From contig JADNRX010000401.1 in the NCBI GenBank assembly GCA_015501595.1, positions 1 to 47,017 of the forward strand: a stretch of 47,017 nucleotides of DNA, read 5' to 3'. Positions 1 to 11,522 of the stretch are shown here, one piece after another. Below the pieces are notes generated by a model. It was not told the origin of the DNA. It saw nothing but the letters and a program-made list of their open reading frames with translations, and ran no database searches. Numbering within the stretch: the stretch's first letter is position 1; the number at the start of each line of letters is the position of its first letter. The DNA comes from Hymenopellis radicata. Lineage: Eukaryota; Basidiomycota; Agaricomycetes; Agaricales; Physalacriaceae. A program made the translations under genes and the position numbers.

Positions 1-1
1 T

Positions 2-547
2 GAGGTGGTTGTGCACCTGTCCTCATCTCTGAATGAGAAGGAGGACCGCGTTGCTGAGCTGGAGGGGCGCATTGACGAGTTGGAGCATCGTCTCGTAAGC
101 CTCTCTTCTCAAACGCCGTCGACCCCAAAACGCAAGATGCGAGATCTCCGTACTCCTCAGATCCAATCGCCGCGAGTTCCTGTGGCATCACCTCAACCGC
201 AGTCCCCTCGTGGCATGGGAACCTCAAGGACGTTCTCGCCTCTTCGTGGATTTTCTGCCGACACCGAGGGCAGTGTCTCCTCCGCGTCTTCAATCAATCT
301 TTCGGAGACTACGACTTTCGGTGGCAGGCGCTTTGAATCCCCGACTGCACCCATCTCGTACCACCAGCATAGCTGGTCGTTGGCTCAGAGGGCTGGAATC
401 CCTGGTTTCTGGGAGAGCACTCTTGAAGAGCTCCTTCTGAAGGAGCCGAAAGGGTGGAAGCAGGAGCTGGACCTGATGTTGAAGTCGGTCGACGTTGATG
501 CTGCATTTGACGTTCTCCAGGATGAGTTAGCCCGCAGACGTGCCTGA
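2..547 (+). CDS. C-terminal part of a coiled-coil, Ser/Pro-rich protein (5' end outside window)
   Basis: The frame is open from the left edge of the window to a TGA at 545-547, so this is the last exon, or part of it, of a longer gene. About 182 residues are visible. The first 35 or so form a heptad-like acidic/basic segment (LNEKEDRVAELEGRIDELEH) that looks like the end of a coiled coil. A Ser/Pro/Arg-rich linker with repeated SPR and SPLR motifs follows, of the kind often phosphorylated by proline-directed kinases. A compact C-terminal helical stretch follows, with a Trp-containing GFWESTLEELLLKEPKGW segment. I do not recognise the family. A cytoskeletal or nuclear scaffold is possible but is only an inference from composition. 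The next gene lies 258 bp downstream on the same strand. Confidence 0.7.
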   Translation, partial: EVVVHLSSSLNEKEDRVAELEGRIDELEHRLVSLSSQTPSTPKRKMRDLRTPQIQSPRVPVASPQPQSPRGMGTSRTFSPLRGFSADTEGSVSSASSINLSETTTFGGRRFESPTAPISYHQHSWSLAQRAGIPGFWESTLEELLLKEPKGWKQELDLMLKSVDVDAAFDVLQDELARRRA

Positions 548-805
548 AATCCCGTAACGCTTGGGATGTGTTGCCATCCGTATTTCGCGCCACTGATTTC
601 CGTAAAGTCTTAGAATATGTCACCATCTGCTTTGAACTTAAACTGTCATTACCCTTACTTACATGTTGCTCTGCTGTCTTATCGCTTTCACAACAATGAA
701 GATTTCGCTTGGAATGCCCGTTTATTGAATATATTAGCTAAGCCTACTAGGACAGGAAGCCCAGAACACGATCTTGTAAATTCAACCAACCGTCGTTGAC
801 TGACA

Positions 806-2614
806 ATGCCACCCACTATTGCAGCCAACGCAGCCAGCGCTATCCGCTCAGAACGCCGCTCCCGAAAGAGTGTTCCGCTCACCCAGCAACAGCGAGAGCA
901 ATTAGCTCGAAAGCGAGAGGAGCGCAACATCGACGTCGACGAGAAACTCACAGAGTGGTTCCAAAATACTCTGGACCTTGCTGACCGGCTCGCGGAGAAG
1001 TACGATATGAAGCCGCGTTACTTCCTCGACAAGATGTTCCATGGAGGTGCTCGCATGATTCATGCGCACCAGAGGGTCAACCCATGGAATGCCTTTGTGT
1101 CTATGCGGACGGAGGAAGAATTCGGTATGTTATCACGACCATCCTACGAAATGTAACTCACCAGTGCTTGAAGACAGTGACGACGAGGACAACGAGGACG
1201 AGGACGGACCAGAAGTGTTGAAAGACATCTCCGGCAGTCTTGCGGAAGAGTACGCCAAGCTGTCCGAAGAGGAGAAGCAACGATACGTCAATGAATTCGA
1301 ACAAAAGAGAAAGCAGCACAACTGGGGCTCCTTCCGGGTTAGTTCGCGCAGTCGGCTGCAAGACACAAGAAATTGCATCAAAGTCTTGCAGGAAATAGTG
1401 AGTACCATGTCAACCATGACGAACCGCACTCACTGCCAATAGATGACGGCTCTGAGGGTCCGGAACGGCTGTGAAGGGTTTTTCGTCGTCGTTCGAGGAT
1501 CCACCACCTTCCATATGGACCCGCAGTGGCATTTCACATCGAAGGAGTTCGCGGATTACTTGCCGTTCGCGATGAATGCTGGCCGATTTGAGACCGCCTC
1601 CGTGGGCGGGAGACTGGAAGCCTTCGCCATTGCAGGCTGCTCCGTCATCAGTACGTCTGTTACATTGCTAAGGACGGCGAAGACTTACATTGAACTGAAA
1701 AGATACCTTGAAAACTAGTAAGCAGAAGGCCGACTTCTTGAAAAAACGGATACGCGATCGAATTTCTGAGCTGCTCGGTAAGTGTTGGTTAGCTGTAATG
1801 GAAGAGAGAAGAGCGATGACTTACCAAGCCCACAGTCGAGATCACCAGCGACGAACGAGCAGTAATGCAATACTTGAAGTACGAGACACATATCGTCCAC
1901 AAGTACGGCGTCGAGCTCAAGGGACCGTGGCCCGGTGCCAACGAAAATAAGCCTTCAAACCCTACCGACTGGAGCACGTCTCTTGCACCGTTGCAACACC
2001 TAATGGACGCTCTCGACGCTGGAGAGGTCAAGTTCTCCAAGCTCTCAACCGAGGAGGTCAAAAAACGGGTGAAGGCATACGAGGATAAGACAGCTGGAAT
2101 GCCTGAGCCGTCGAAGAAGTCTGGGAAGAAGAAGCCGAGCAAAAAATCGCGCGACATTATCGAGGACAGTGACGACGAGGAGGATCCCGAAGGTGGCAAT
2201 GAGAGGCCCGACAGCGCACCATCTGGGCCAAGCGAAGTCGAAGGCGGGGTAGCTCCCGTCACGAGCGCGGCAGTTAGTCGCGTTCCAATGACTCCGGAAG
2301 GTCCAATAGATGCGAACGGAGCAATGCAGACTGATGCCCCGGCGGCCCCATCCGTTAACGCGGCGACGCCCTCGATCGCGCAAGCGTCTACCCCCGTAAC
2401 CTCCCAGGGCGCTTCTTCCGACACCTCTACTCGTTCTTCCAACGTGTCCAATTCCAACAGTTCTGATGCGAACACATCCTCTGCTTCAGGCGCGCCGACG
2501 ATTCGGAGGCAGGCGAGAGTCGAGAAGGAGAACGTCGCGCCACCGGCAAAGAAACGGAAGCGTGTGACGAAGGATGGAGCGAAAGTAAAGGGTTCCAAGA
2601 AGATTAAATCTTGA
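806..2614 (+). CDS. HMG-box-like nuclear protein of an agaricomycete family, five exons, intact
   Basis: Exons 806-1124, 1165-1397, 1443-1650, 1703-1777 and 1836-2614 join in frame to 537 codons, each intron 40-58 nt with GT-AG ends. Residues 1-100 are basic and carry the segment WFQNTLDLADRLAEKY. Residues 95-160 resemble a divergent HMG box: a VNPWNAF start, an acidic insert, then a helix with YAKLSEEEKQRYVNEFEQ. The middle (about 185-330) contains FHMDPQWHFTSKEFADYLPF and KYGVELKGPWPG, a conserved layout I associate with a lineage-expanded agaricomycete family of unknown role. The tail (about 390-537) is low-complexity Ser/Thr/Pro/Ala with an acidic EDSDDEEDPE stretch and a basic KKRKRVTKDGAKVKGSKKIK end that looks like a nuclear localisation signal. 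DNA or chromatin binding is an inference. All splice phases agree, so it appears functional. Confidence 0.8.
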
Positions 2615-3489
2615 TGATCCCTCGAGAATTTTCAGTTGATTTCTGTAATGAGTAGTAAATGTTTTGTGGCGTACAAAGTATTGTGATCTAACCGGTTACC
2701 GATTGCGCCAAAGAGGTGAGCTCCTGAAGGCTGCAGAAGCCATATGACCAAGAAGTGAACGAGAAGGCGGCGGCGTTCGGCGTGCGCCTTGACATGCCCC
2801 CCGAAAATGCGGCGGAGGAACGATGATGACAGGGCGGGAAGACGTTCCGGAGGTATCCGAGCGTGAGAAATACGATTTAATGGCCGCAGTGGCGGCGGCT
2901 ACGACGACGATGACGGGTCAGAGCGAATGGATGGACGGAGATGACGGGAGGTCGATGGCGGGAGGGCGGGAAGAGAGTGATAGACCGTCTGACTAATGCA
3001 GACCCAATCGGGATGTTCGGATTGATGGCGGGAATAAAGGGTACAGTCCCGCTCACACGATTCCGGCAACCAGCGGCTACTAACCGTGCCGGACCTATTT
3101 TTTAAAGCTTCTAAGTTCACAACGCGTTGCGCGGAATTCTGGGAGGTAAGGTAGAACACCGGAATCACGCTGATGATCAAGGCTTGCAGGGTCTGATGGA
3201 CCATGTTGATTATCACATAACTACGGGTAATACAGGTGGAAAGACCTATGGTCTTTCAGTTCGTTGCTTTGTCTTCGGATCCCGGTCCGTGATCCGGCGG
3301 TAAAGTCGCGTCGCGACATTTTCGCGTCGTGCGCGCGTTCCCGCTGCTTCGGGGGGTGTCTGGCGTGGCTCCCTGTCCGTGGCGGTCTCGTTATCGCTAC
3401 TCAGAACTTTGTCTGGGTGCTTGGTCGTCCGTTTGACCTGTTTCCTGGAGACAGCACGGTGGCTCTTTTAACCCTTGCCTTTGTTACAA
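2615..3489. other. Intergenic stretch without a supported gene
   Basis: This stretch holds the 3' flank of the HMG-like gene and then GC-rich sequence with short open pieces only. Around 2745-2825 one frame reads EVNEKAAAFGVRLDMPPENA before stops. It could be a scrap of a decayed exon, but I cannot assign it. No RNA gene, repeat or promoter is clear. Confidence 0.4.
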
Positions 3490-4923
3490 GTGGCTCACAT
3501 GGTGGTGTGAGTACAAGGGGCCTCCTTGATGCGGATCTTAAGCAGCTGAACGTTCGCAACACGATACCCGTTGATCTGAACAGTATTCTATGTATGTGGT
3601 ATTGTGAACAAGGTTCCAATCCTCTGCTCATCATGTCTTAATAGATAAGAACCACCTGCTTCTGGCACAGCTCTATGCCTCGTCGAATGATTCGGCGGCT
3701 TCAGGCCATCGCGAAGCCGCAGCCGCCATCCGTACCGGGATTCTCGATTTAATGTGGAACTCGACCAAGGTTGGTTCAAGGACCGATGTTTGCCTACGAT
3801 ACTGATGAGTGACCATAGATGGCGTTCTATGACTTCAACCTTAGCCTAGCCTCTGGTCAACAATCAAGTGTGTTTTCAGCCGCGGCTTATTACCCATACT
3901 GGTCCGGCATCGTACCAAGTCCTCGGCAGTTCCGAGAACGCTTTCAAAGCCTTCGCGCCTTTGAATTTGGTTCTGAACCGGTACAATGGTACCTTCCCTA
4001 GCACCTTCCTCGACACGGGCTTGCAATGGTTGGTCTAATTTTTCGGAGAAGATTCGCACTCTCTTACATTGGACTACAGGGACTACCCCAATGCCTGGCC
4101 ACCGCACCAATATATCCTGAAGCCTTGCGCGCGCTTTCGAGTAATATCACAAGCGCAGCGCCTGTAGCTCCCTCATCGAACGAGTCGACGTTCAATCTGC
4201 TTCCGCAAGGTCAACTGGGTATTACCGAGATGCAGCTCCTTGGCCAGACGTTACATTTGGGGAACAATGCTACGGGATCTGGACCGGGCGCGGATATCAA
4301 CATGCTGAATGGGACTGTCGTTAATGGTGGAAACGCTACTGACGGGGAGGGCTGGGCGGATGTTTTGGGGAGAGAGTTGGCGAATCGATATCTGACTAGT
4401 GCGTTTTGCAGCTGGTCAGTATTCCTCGCTAAGCGGGCGTTTTTGAATCTTAACTTTGAGCTACATAGGCGAGCAACGGGAGGCTCTATAGACGGTCTTG
4501 TGCCTCGAATTTCGGACCAAGCTCTGAATGCGACGAATAGCGTTAACAACACCGGAAATGTGTGTCTCTGCTCCTCATAGTGTAACAAGCTCCTGATATC
4601 CGGATAGATGTTCGAAAAGCTCTCCAGTCTGGATGTTGACTCGGCTGGACGAGGGGGAGAGTATACCGTGCAGGTACGCTTCCAGCCTGTTATCACGCTG
4701 CAGACATCGATTGACAGTTCTGCAGGCAGGCTTTGGGTGGACTAACGGGGTTGTGCTTTGGGTTTATGGGAACGTGCTGGTTACGCCGGAGTGCCCGGTA
4801 CTTGAGGGAGAGACGGGCGCTTCGGGCGATGGCTCTGATACAGACGCGGCTTATCCCAGCAAGGGACCGTTTTGGGTTGGACTGGCTTTCGTGGTGGCGA
4901 GTGTGTTAACAGTGAATGTATGA
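3490..4923 (+). pseudogene. GH37 trehalase remnant: N-terminal half missing, at least two frameshifts
   Basis: The C-terminal half of a fungal acid-type trehalase (glycoside hydrolase 37, trehalose to two glucose) is clear from ordered motifs: LNVRNTIPVDLNSIL near 3540, AFYDFNLSLASG at 3820, LNRYNGTFPSTFLDTGLQW near 3975, YPNAWPPHQY after an intron at about 4027-4080, ELANRYLTSAFCSW, RATGGSIDGLVPRISDQ, and VQAGFGWTNGVVLW (the second family signature) at 4725. A hydrophobic C-terminal segment suggests a membrane anchor. Introns of about 50 nt separate these blocks. Moving from one motif to the next requires a frame change near 3930 (one extra base before SSEN) and another near 4115 (one base missing before EALRAL). 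Nothing upstream of about 3490 matches the first several hundred residues of the family. This points to a truncated, decaying gene. Sequencing error could explain single shifts but not the missing half. Confidence 0.8.
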
Positions 4924-5736
4924 TTATACGTGGCATGTGTATAAAAGGGCGGTCAGGTCTGCCACTTCCGTTGTGCTACTCATCAAGAGCATGTCTCTTG
5001 AAGATTGGACTTATCGGCTCAAGGAAAGGGTTGTCTGTCATGACTTCTGACTTTCACATTTTGGATGCAGCGCGTGGCATCGTGGCATCGCGGTAGGAGA
5101 CCTAACAATCATTTTCGCCAACGACTGACTGATTTTTCTGATAGAGAATCAAGAGCTTCCAGAAAGTCTCCAGGTTTAGACTTTGCTCAGCGAATCCGGC
5201 GCGTCGTTCTTGTGATTACGTCCATCTGGCTTGGAGTCATGTGGCGCAATATATTAATATTGGGTTGTCCCTCTCAACGCCCGGTTACGAACTACATACA
5301 GGTTAGGCATAATCTCTTCGGGACCGAGAGGTTCAAGAATCACATTCTTGTTTTATAGGTTCTGAAGCATGAGGTGTCCTTCAAGTGCATCCGCAGGGAT
5401 GATCTCTCGGCTACCTACTTTCCCGTGATTTCCAAAGCGAATTCAAGTTGTGTGTGGTCTCAACTCTGGACGCGTAGTGAAGCTTCTTTCTTAGATGTCA
5501 TCTGAAATGACTTGAATGTGGGGAAATGCGGGGTACGTCGTACTTACAGCGACGGTCCACAAACGAACTTGAATGCTTTCTCGTGGAACTATGACGAGTG
5601 GGAAAGGACGGCCTTTGGCGTTCCTATTATTGGAGACGTTGGCAACGTACGACTCGTGATGATCTCTCATGACATACCCGCTGGATTTTACCTCAGCTCT
5701 TGGGGGAGGTTTTATAAGAACGCACTCATATGATGC
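4924..5736. other. Intergenic region upstream of the carboxylesterase, no supported gene
   Basis: Only short open frames are present and none has recognisable domains or good splice context. A TATA-like GTATAAAAGGG lies near 4938 and could serve a lost plus-strand transcript. The right end carries the presumed promoter of the esterase gene. Confidence 0.4.
5711..5717 (+). promoter_or_regulatory. TATA-like element upstream of the carboxylesterase gene
   Basis: TTTATAA lies 26 bp before the first in-frame ATG (5737) and 71 bp before the second (5782). The spacing fits a transcription start near 5740, which would favour translation from the ATG at 5782. This assignment is by position only. Confidence 0.35.
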
Positions 5737-8061
5737 ATGTTGACGCTCTTGCTGGCTCGCCCTTCGGTCCTCAGGTTGACGATGTTGCTGCACTTGATCT
5801 TGCCCGTCGCCCAGGCGGGAGTGACTTTGGCCGCCGTCGTCTCGAGTCGCGCGGCGCCTATGCTGACGCTGGATAGCGCGACTGTTACTGGCGCTGCATC
5901 CGGGAATGTGTCAAAGTTCCTGGGTATCCCGTTCGGACAACCACCGTATGTTTCCTTGCTACCACTACCAAATTATTGCCCATTGATTGATTGTTGTAGT
6001 ACTGGCAATCTTCGATTTCAGCTTCCAGCGGCAGTGGGCGCGTATACGGGGACCATTGACGCGACGGCGTTCGGGCCGTCGTGTCCCCAACAGGCTGTCA
6101 AGCTCCCAGTACTCACTGGGCTTCCTCAAGAGACGGTCGACTACGTGGTCAACTCTATTTTCAGTGATGTCTTGCCTCAGATGAAGATTGTGAGCATGTG
6201 AAGGAGGGCAATCTCAATGAGTATAACTGATCGCGTTCATAGGTTTGACACTCAACGTCGTCAAACCGCCAGTGCAACTGAGACCTCTAAACTGCCCGTA
6301 GCTGTCGTACGTTTCTATCTCTTCGATGACAAAACATGTTCATGGACTTATACGGTAGTGGATCTTCGGAGGTGAATCTAAACCTTGGCATCTAACAGAC
6401 CCAGTCGTTAAGCATCCAATTCCCAGGCGGCTTCGAACTCGGCGGGACATCTATGTACGATGGCAGCTCTATCGTTCGGCGCTCTATTGCACTCGGAGAA
6501 CCCGTCGTTTATGTCTCCATGAACTATCGAGTCTCTGGTATGACACACCCACGTATTTCGTTTTCTCTCGTTTCTCACCGCATGCTGCAGCATTCGGCTT
6601 CCTGGCGGGAAAGGAAGTGAAAGAGGCTGGAGTGGGAAACCTTGGGTTACACGACCGTAAGCGCCGCCGTAAAGGGATCTTAATCGTTTGATGGTGTATT
6701 AAACGTACGTGCAGAACGTCTCGCACTCAAATGGATACAGAAGTATGTCACGGCTTTTGGAGGTGATCCGGACAAAGTCACCATGTCAGTTTTAATGTCC
6801 ACTAAACTTTCAACTTTTTCTGACGCTAAGAACGGATAGCTGGGGAGAATCCGCCGGCGCCATGTCCGTCGCATCCCATATGATCATCAACGACGGCGAC
6901 ACAGAAGGTTTGTTCAGAGGCGCATTCATGCAGTCGGGATCGCCTCTTCCCGTCGGCGATATTGAAAACGGGCAGAAAGGTTCGGGTTGCTTCTAATGTA
7001 CATGGGAAGTATTGAACGCGAGCATCAGATTATGATGACATCGTGGACAAGACGGGATGTTCTGGCTCTTCTGATACTCTGGCATGTCTCAGAACCGTCT
7101 CATACGACGTCTTGAAGGCAGCTGTCGATGACTCACCGTTCATCTTCGCCTATCAGGTGTGTACGATGCGCTCTTTTTCATTGATGGGATCCCCGACGCG
7201 TCACGCAGTCTTCGAGACTAGCATGGCTACCCCGAACAGATGGCGTCTTGTTTTCGGATAACCCGCAGCGTCTCGTGCAGCAAGGCAAAGTTGCTAATAT
7301 TCCTGTCGTTACTGGTATGGTCCTTCTCCGCCGCGAAACAATATAGCCCCAAGCTGATGTCGTTCAAAGGCGACTGCGACGATGAAGGCACACTCTTCTC
7401 GTTATCTCAACTGAATGTTACGTGAGTAGAAGAACCATGTCGATGCGAAATTTGCTCATCGACTCGACACAGAACGGATGCTCAAGTGAAGGAATACCTT
7501 CAAACCATCCTGCTCCCCAATGCGCCCGAAGCCGATATAGACAGTTTAATGGACCTTTATCCACAAAACCCTGCCGTAGGATCTCCATTCGATACTGGTC
7601 TTTTAAACATTGTGAGCCCGCAGTTCAAACGGTTCGCTGCTCTCCAAGGAGATGCGGTGTTCCAAGCTCCACGTCGGTTTTTTATCAATGCGTTATCGGG
7701 AAAGCAAGACATATATACGTTCAGTACGTGTCTTTGGGTTATCCCGTGCGACGGGACATTGTACTGATGCGTGTTCGCAGTCAACAAGCGCCTCAAAGGT
7801 GTCCCCATTCTAGGCTCATTCCATGCTTCCGACATCTTGAATGTATACTTTGGAGGTGACATGGTGGACTACCTCATCCGGTTCGTTAACGACTTGAATC
7901 CGAATGGCAACACCGGGATCACCTGGCCCAAATGGACCGCAGCTTCCCCCGCGATGCTCTCGTTTAATGATGGCTTGATACCCTTGAGTATCACTACCGA
8001 TACGTTCCGCCAGGAGGCCATCGACGCGCTTAATGAGATACTATTGGAGAACCCCATCTGA
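5737..8061 (+). pseudogene. Secreted type-B carboxylesterase/lipase with complete catalytic triad but two frameshifts
   Basis: About a dozen exons separated by 45-60 nt introns encode an alpha/beta-hydrolase of the type-B carboxylesterase family (Candida rugosa lipase-like), which hydrolyses esters outside the cell. Visible in order are a signal peptide (MLLHLILPVAQAGV), KFLGIPFGQPPTGNLRFQLP, the oxyanion-hole WIFGGGFELGGTS split by an intron at about 6372, GFLAGKE...GNLGLHDQR, the nucleophile motif WGESAGA (Ser) near 6850, the acid GDCDDEGTLFS near 7370 and the base GSFHASD (His) near 7820. The triad is therefore intact. Two single-base deletions are needed to read through: one before the DEDC box near 6180, and one near 6267 between VVKP and ASATETSKLPVAV. 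They lie about 90 bp apart and do not cancel. It is either a recent pseudogene or a gene with local sequencing errors. The start is the ATG at 5737 or at 5782. Confidence 0.75.
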
Positions 8062-8335
8062 GTTATGCGATCGATTGATGAATAAATAACGCCAATTTTG
8101 CCCTCGCTTAGTATCCAGCTGTAACATTATTCACGTCTTCACTTAGTATTGTGTTCTAGTATTCACGGAGTCGTATGGTTAATTACAGGAATCACATACA
8201 TATCTCGTCTAGATCGCTTTGAAACGGACTGCTCGGCAAACCAGGGACTTTGAATGAAATCGGACCAAGGATATCTACTAGTGAAATAAATAGGAATACC
8301 GCTGTACAGAGGTTGGTGCTGCAAGGACTGTCAAG

Positions 8336-9335
8336 TCAATCGCCGTTACGAGTGTCCTCTTCGACTTTTGCGCGGCGCTCCATACTAGTAAGGCATTGCT
8401 CAGCAAACCCCCATGCCTCCAGGTCCCCCTCCGGCCATTGTTTCCGGCCACTGCGTTCAAAGTAAGTCGACGATTTGACGTTCACAAATCGAATATCACT
8501 TGAGATAGCGACCAAGCGGGGGTCATCAACCGTTTGAACAAAATACGATACAGATGCATCCAACGTGGTAGCTTGCCCCTCAGGAAAACCACGATATTCA
8601 TCCTTGACATTCTCTGGGCCTTCCAGGTCGATAACAAGGACGTGAAATGATGACGGGGCGTCATCGAGCAGATCTTTGAGCAATTGGTCTGCCCACGACG
8701 GTGTCAGAACTTCGTCCCATTCCACGGTCATCTCGAGCAATAGATGCGTCAGACGAGGGCAGGTTTCGAAAAGATTCTCCATGACGTGTGGTCTGTCTTC
8801 CCATGGGCGATATGGTATCCTGAGATGTGTCGTGGTAGGCGAAATGAATGCCCCATTGTGCGCGTCCGCTTGGTAGAGTGTCAAATAATCGTAACGTAGC
8901 GCAAGAGAATACTGCATGTGAGGCGTGGAAAGATATGATGCGAGATAGCGAACACCTGTACAGTGGCACAAGATGTATTGGACGCTTGTGAGGGGGATGT
9001 AGTCGCCGGGATTACAGCGCAGACATAAATATGTCACGTTCCTCGCGATGAAATTTGGATCGTCCCGCAGTCGCGACTGGATAGATAGAATGAAAGCCTC
9101 GTATTCGTTCGCTTCTATCAACTGTACAACACGGTAAAGTAGAGGATTAATCCTATTTTGAAAGGGTAATAAGTCGGCAAGAAGTCTGGTGCTTTTGTGG
9201 GACTACGAACCATTTGCGCGCAGTCTTTGAAACGAGAACAAGCTGGCGCGCTGTTGAAGAATCCCAGGAGGCAGAAAGCTCAAAAATCCGGCGACCTATG
9301 TCGGTTGGAAGACCAGGAAACGTGCTAAGGCTCAT
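8336..9335 (-). CDS. F-box-like protein F1, copy A
   Basis: Two exons (9335-9211 and 9152-8336) with a 58 nt phase-2 intron give 313 codons. The N-terminus FPGLPTDIGRRIFELSA...TARQLVLVSKTARKW is a short F-box-like helix pair. The rest (residues 45-313) is a leaf typical of agaricomycete F-box-like proteins with leucine-rich strand-helix units (THLRIPYRPWEDRPHVMENL, CPRLTHLLLEMTVEWDEVL). Such proteins are presumed substrate adaptors of SCF ubiquitin ligases; that role is inferred. A longer in-frame ATG exists at 9398, but the sister copy at 29635 is out of frame there, so the start MSLSTFPG is preferred. It is transcribed divergently from F2 at 9589. Both F1 copies are intact, unlike the other cluster members. 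Confidence 0.75.
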
Positions 9336-9588
9336 CGCCGTGTAAGGGATGGCGGTTGGTTTGTGCAGTGGAGCTGTGGCACTGGTAAGCAGAAACATCT
9401 ACGTCGCCGGGTGCTATGGCGACGTGTTCCATCTTTCTACCATTATCACTTTTCTTTGCTTGAATTGAAACTCACAAAGGCAATTGCTTGATGTGAGGGA
9501 TGTGAGGTCAATGTGTCAAAGACAGGAGCACCAAAGAGCACAATGATCAAGCTTCGGACCGATCGCCGAAGCTTAAACTCAAACCATC
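9336..9588. promoter_or_regulatory. Divergent intergenic region between F-box genes F1 and F2 (copy A)
   Basis: This 253 bp separates two head-to-head F-box-like genes. It contains the breakpoint (about 9541-9545) at which cluster B has F1 and F2 separated and reoriented, so each gene keeps only its own half of this region there. No clear TATA box was seen. Confidence 0.4.
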
Positions 9589-10694
9589 ATGGACGTGTCT
9601 GAATTGCCAACTACGGACGTGTCTGTACCATTCACTCCGTTTCCAGAGCTCCCCCTGGATGTTGCTCGCTATATTCTTGAGACAGCAGCTTATATGGACC
9701 GAGCGACCGCGCTCCAGCTAGTCGTGGTGTCCAAGGCTGTGTTCGAATGGTAGGTGTTCAACTCGAGGCCAGTTCAATCTTGCTATAAGACCATTACAGG
9801 ATAGACCCCATTATATATCGGGTTGTTGTCTTCGCGTCAGTAGACTCTACGAAAAGCTTTTGGACTGCGATTCAGACACGCGGTCCAGAGTCTTTCGCCA
9901 GAAATGTCAAGACGCTGGTTTTCGACGGTCATTGGTGGCCACCCGATTCGACCATTCTTCGCTTGATATTCTCGGCATGCACAGGCGTCACTTCGCTAAC
10001 ATGGTGGATCTTCTATGAGGATGTTCCCCTATATGCTCGTCCGGATACTCCAAGTCTATTTCCCACCCATCTCTACCTCTTTGAAAAGTACCCGTTCGCC
10101 ATGACGTGCATTCCCTGCAGTGTGACACATATTTCTCTGTCCACTGAATACATGGCGCGACTGAGGACAGATACGCTAGCACAGATCGTTGCTCGCTGTC
10201 CCAGCCTCACCCACATCTGCGTATCCGATTGTCTTCCACTTGTTTTCGACATTTACAAGAACGGTTTCTCTGAATACGTCAACGACCTTCTCGATCTCGT
10301 TCCGCCCACCGTGAAGGTTTTCGCCATGCGCCTCACGCTCAATAGGTATGCGGAACAGATTCAACAGAAGCGTTTACAGGATTCCCTGGCTATGATCAAG
10401 GATCCTCGGTTTGTGCCGATCCGCACAAACCAGTTTTGGTACCAGTATTCTCTGACTGGGATAAAACGCCACACATCTCTCGAATCGGAATTAAACGTTG
10501 GCGCTAATTGGGGTTCAAATGCAAACGCGGATTTGGATATCTGGGAGTTTGCGGAACAATATCTTCGGTCAAAGGCAAAGATTTGTAAGCATTTCAGTGG
10601 TGCTCGAGGGATCTACTCACCTCACCAATGTAGGATTCCGCGGGGAGTGCCATCTGATCCACTGGAGCGCATAGACACTTGCCATTTTTGTTGA
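9589..10694 (+). CDS. F-box-like protein F2, copy A
   Basis: Exons 9589-9749 and 9800-10694 with a 50 nt phase-2 intron give 351 codons. The F-box-like start is FPELPLDVARYILETAAYMD...QLVVVSKAVFEW, with the intron cutting the codon of the final Trp exactly as in F1 and F3. Exon 2 has WIDPIIYRVVVF, ESFARNVKTLVFDGHWWP, TSLTWWIFYEDVPLYARPD and CPSLTHICVSD, matching the strand-helix layout of F1. A role as a ubiquitin-ligase adaptor is inferred from the family type only. It lies head-to-head with F1 and is followed by the F3 remnant. The copy at 27687 shares most of the sequence but is frameshifted, so this is the better-preserved member. Confidence 0.75.
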
Positions 10695-10753
10695 ACGAGC
10701 ACTAAATTTTAAGCAACCAGCGTGTCTGCTAAATCCGCCATTCTCAAGCCAGT

Positions 10754-11371
10754 ATGCACCGCCTAAATACCGCGCTATACTTATTCAAAGATGGGAATGT
10801 TAATTCGATGGGTATACTGTTGAACCATCGGTCCGGTCGCTCTGGCGCCTCTCCCTTCCAGCTCCCAGTCGATGTCGGACGGAATGTCTTCCAAACAGCG
10901 GTCGTCGTAGACCGAGCCACAACGCTCCAGCTGCTCCTTGTGTCCAAGATAGTCCGCGAATGGTTAGTTTCTTCTATAAGTTGTTGCCTCTGCCTACCTG
11001 ACGCGCCTGTATAGTTCAAGATAAATCCTATCGTTTGACACTGGTGCCGCTCAATTGATTTCAATTCGCGGCTACTATTCGCGAGAGAGGGCCTTCATTC
11101 TTTGCCAAGAATGTTAAACGTCTTTGCTTCAACTGACGCCGGCTAGACCTCGTCATCTCTTCCTGTTCGGTTCAGTCCTAGCATGGTGATCGACTGTGCA
11201 GTCATGCCGTACGCTCTTCCCGGCGGTCCAGCCGTACTCCCCACCCAGTTGTCCCCGGAATTTCTCGCCGCGCCTTGCAGTGTTGTGCCGCCCACTTTGC
11301 GCATCTTCACTGTTGAGATGACGACCACTCACATCAATGAACAATTTACAAATATTGAACGCCACGATTGA
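10754..11371 (+). pseudogene. F-box-like gene F3, copy A, decayed
   Basis: Exon 1 (10754-10962) is open and encodes FQLPVDVGRNVFQTAVVVDRATT...LLLVSKIVREW, a clear F-box-like start that ends in the same phase-2 position as F1 and F2. Beyond the intron the frame reads WINPIV and meets a stop. Further downstream, pieces such as VIDCAVMPYALPGGPAVLPTQL (11183 on) align with the TWWIFY...PTHL region of F2. VVPPTLRIFTVEM, near 11290, aligns with LVPPTVKVFAMRL of F2, so an internal stretch has been lost. Copy B (28862-29430) is decayed differently and ends before this last segment. Confidence 0.65.
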
Positions 11372-11522
11372 TAGATTCACAGACCTCGTTTTCTCGCCGA
11401 CCATCGCTTTGTGCAATCTGTATTCGGATAAATTTCCAGGATTGCATGCTACTCGTCAGTATAGAGTCCGGGAAGCTGTCGTGCTGGTACATTTTGTATA
11501 TCACAGACGTGTATGGCATACG

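Larger units (their letters stand above)
8250..11255. repeat. F-box segmental duplication, copy A
   Basis: This block is duplicated at 27638-30715. Within it, 9541-11255 (genes F2 and F3) matches 27638-29440 in the same orientation. In contrast, 8250-9544 (gene F1 with its 5' flank and about 90 bp of 3' flank) matches 29443-30715 in the opposite orientation. The junction between the modules falls at the CAATG around 9541-9545, between the divergent promoters of F1 and F2. Nucleotide identity by eye is high (roughly 90% in the exons), with scattered indels. Confidence 0.85.

Noticed and set aside
1789..2598. Minus-strand open frame of 269 codons
   Set aside because: It lies opposite the last exon of the HMG-like gene; its Ser/Thr/Gly composition is the mirror of the low-complexity tail and it has no independent support.
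3264..3490. Upstream part of the open frame as the trehalase N-terminus
   Set aside because: It does not resemble the conserved N-terminal half of GH37 proteins; only from about 3490 (possibly a degraded GSESGWDYS-type segment) does similarity appear.
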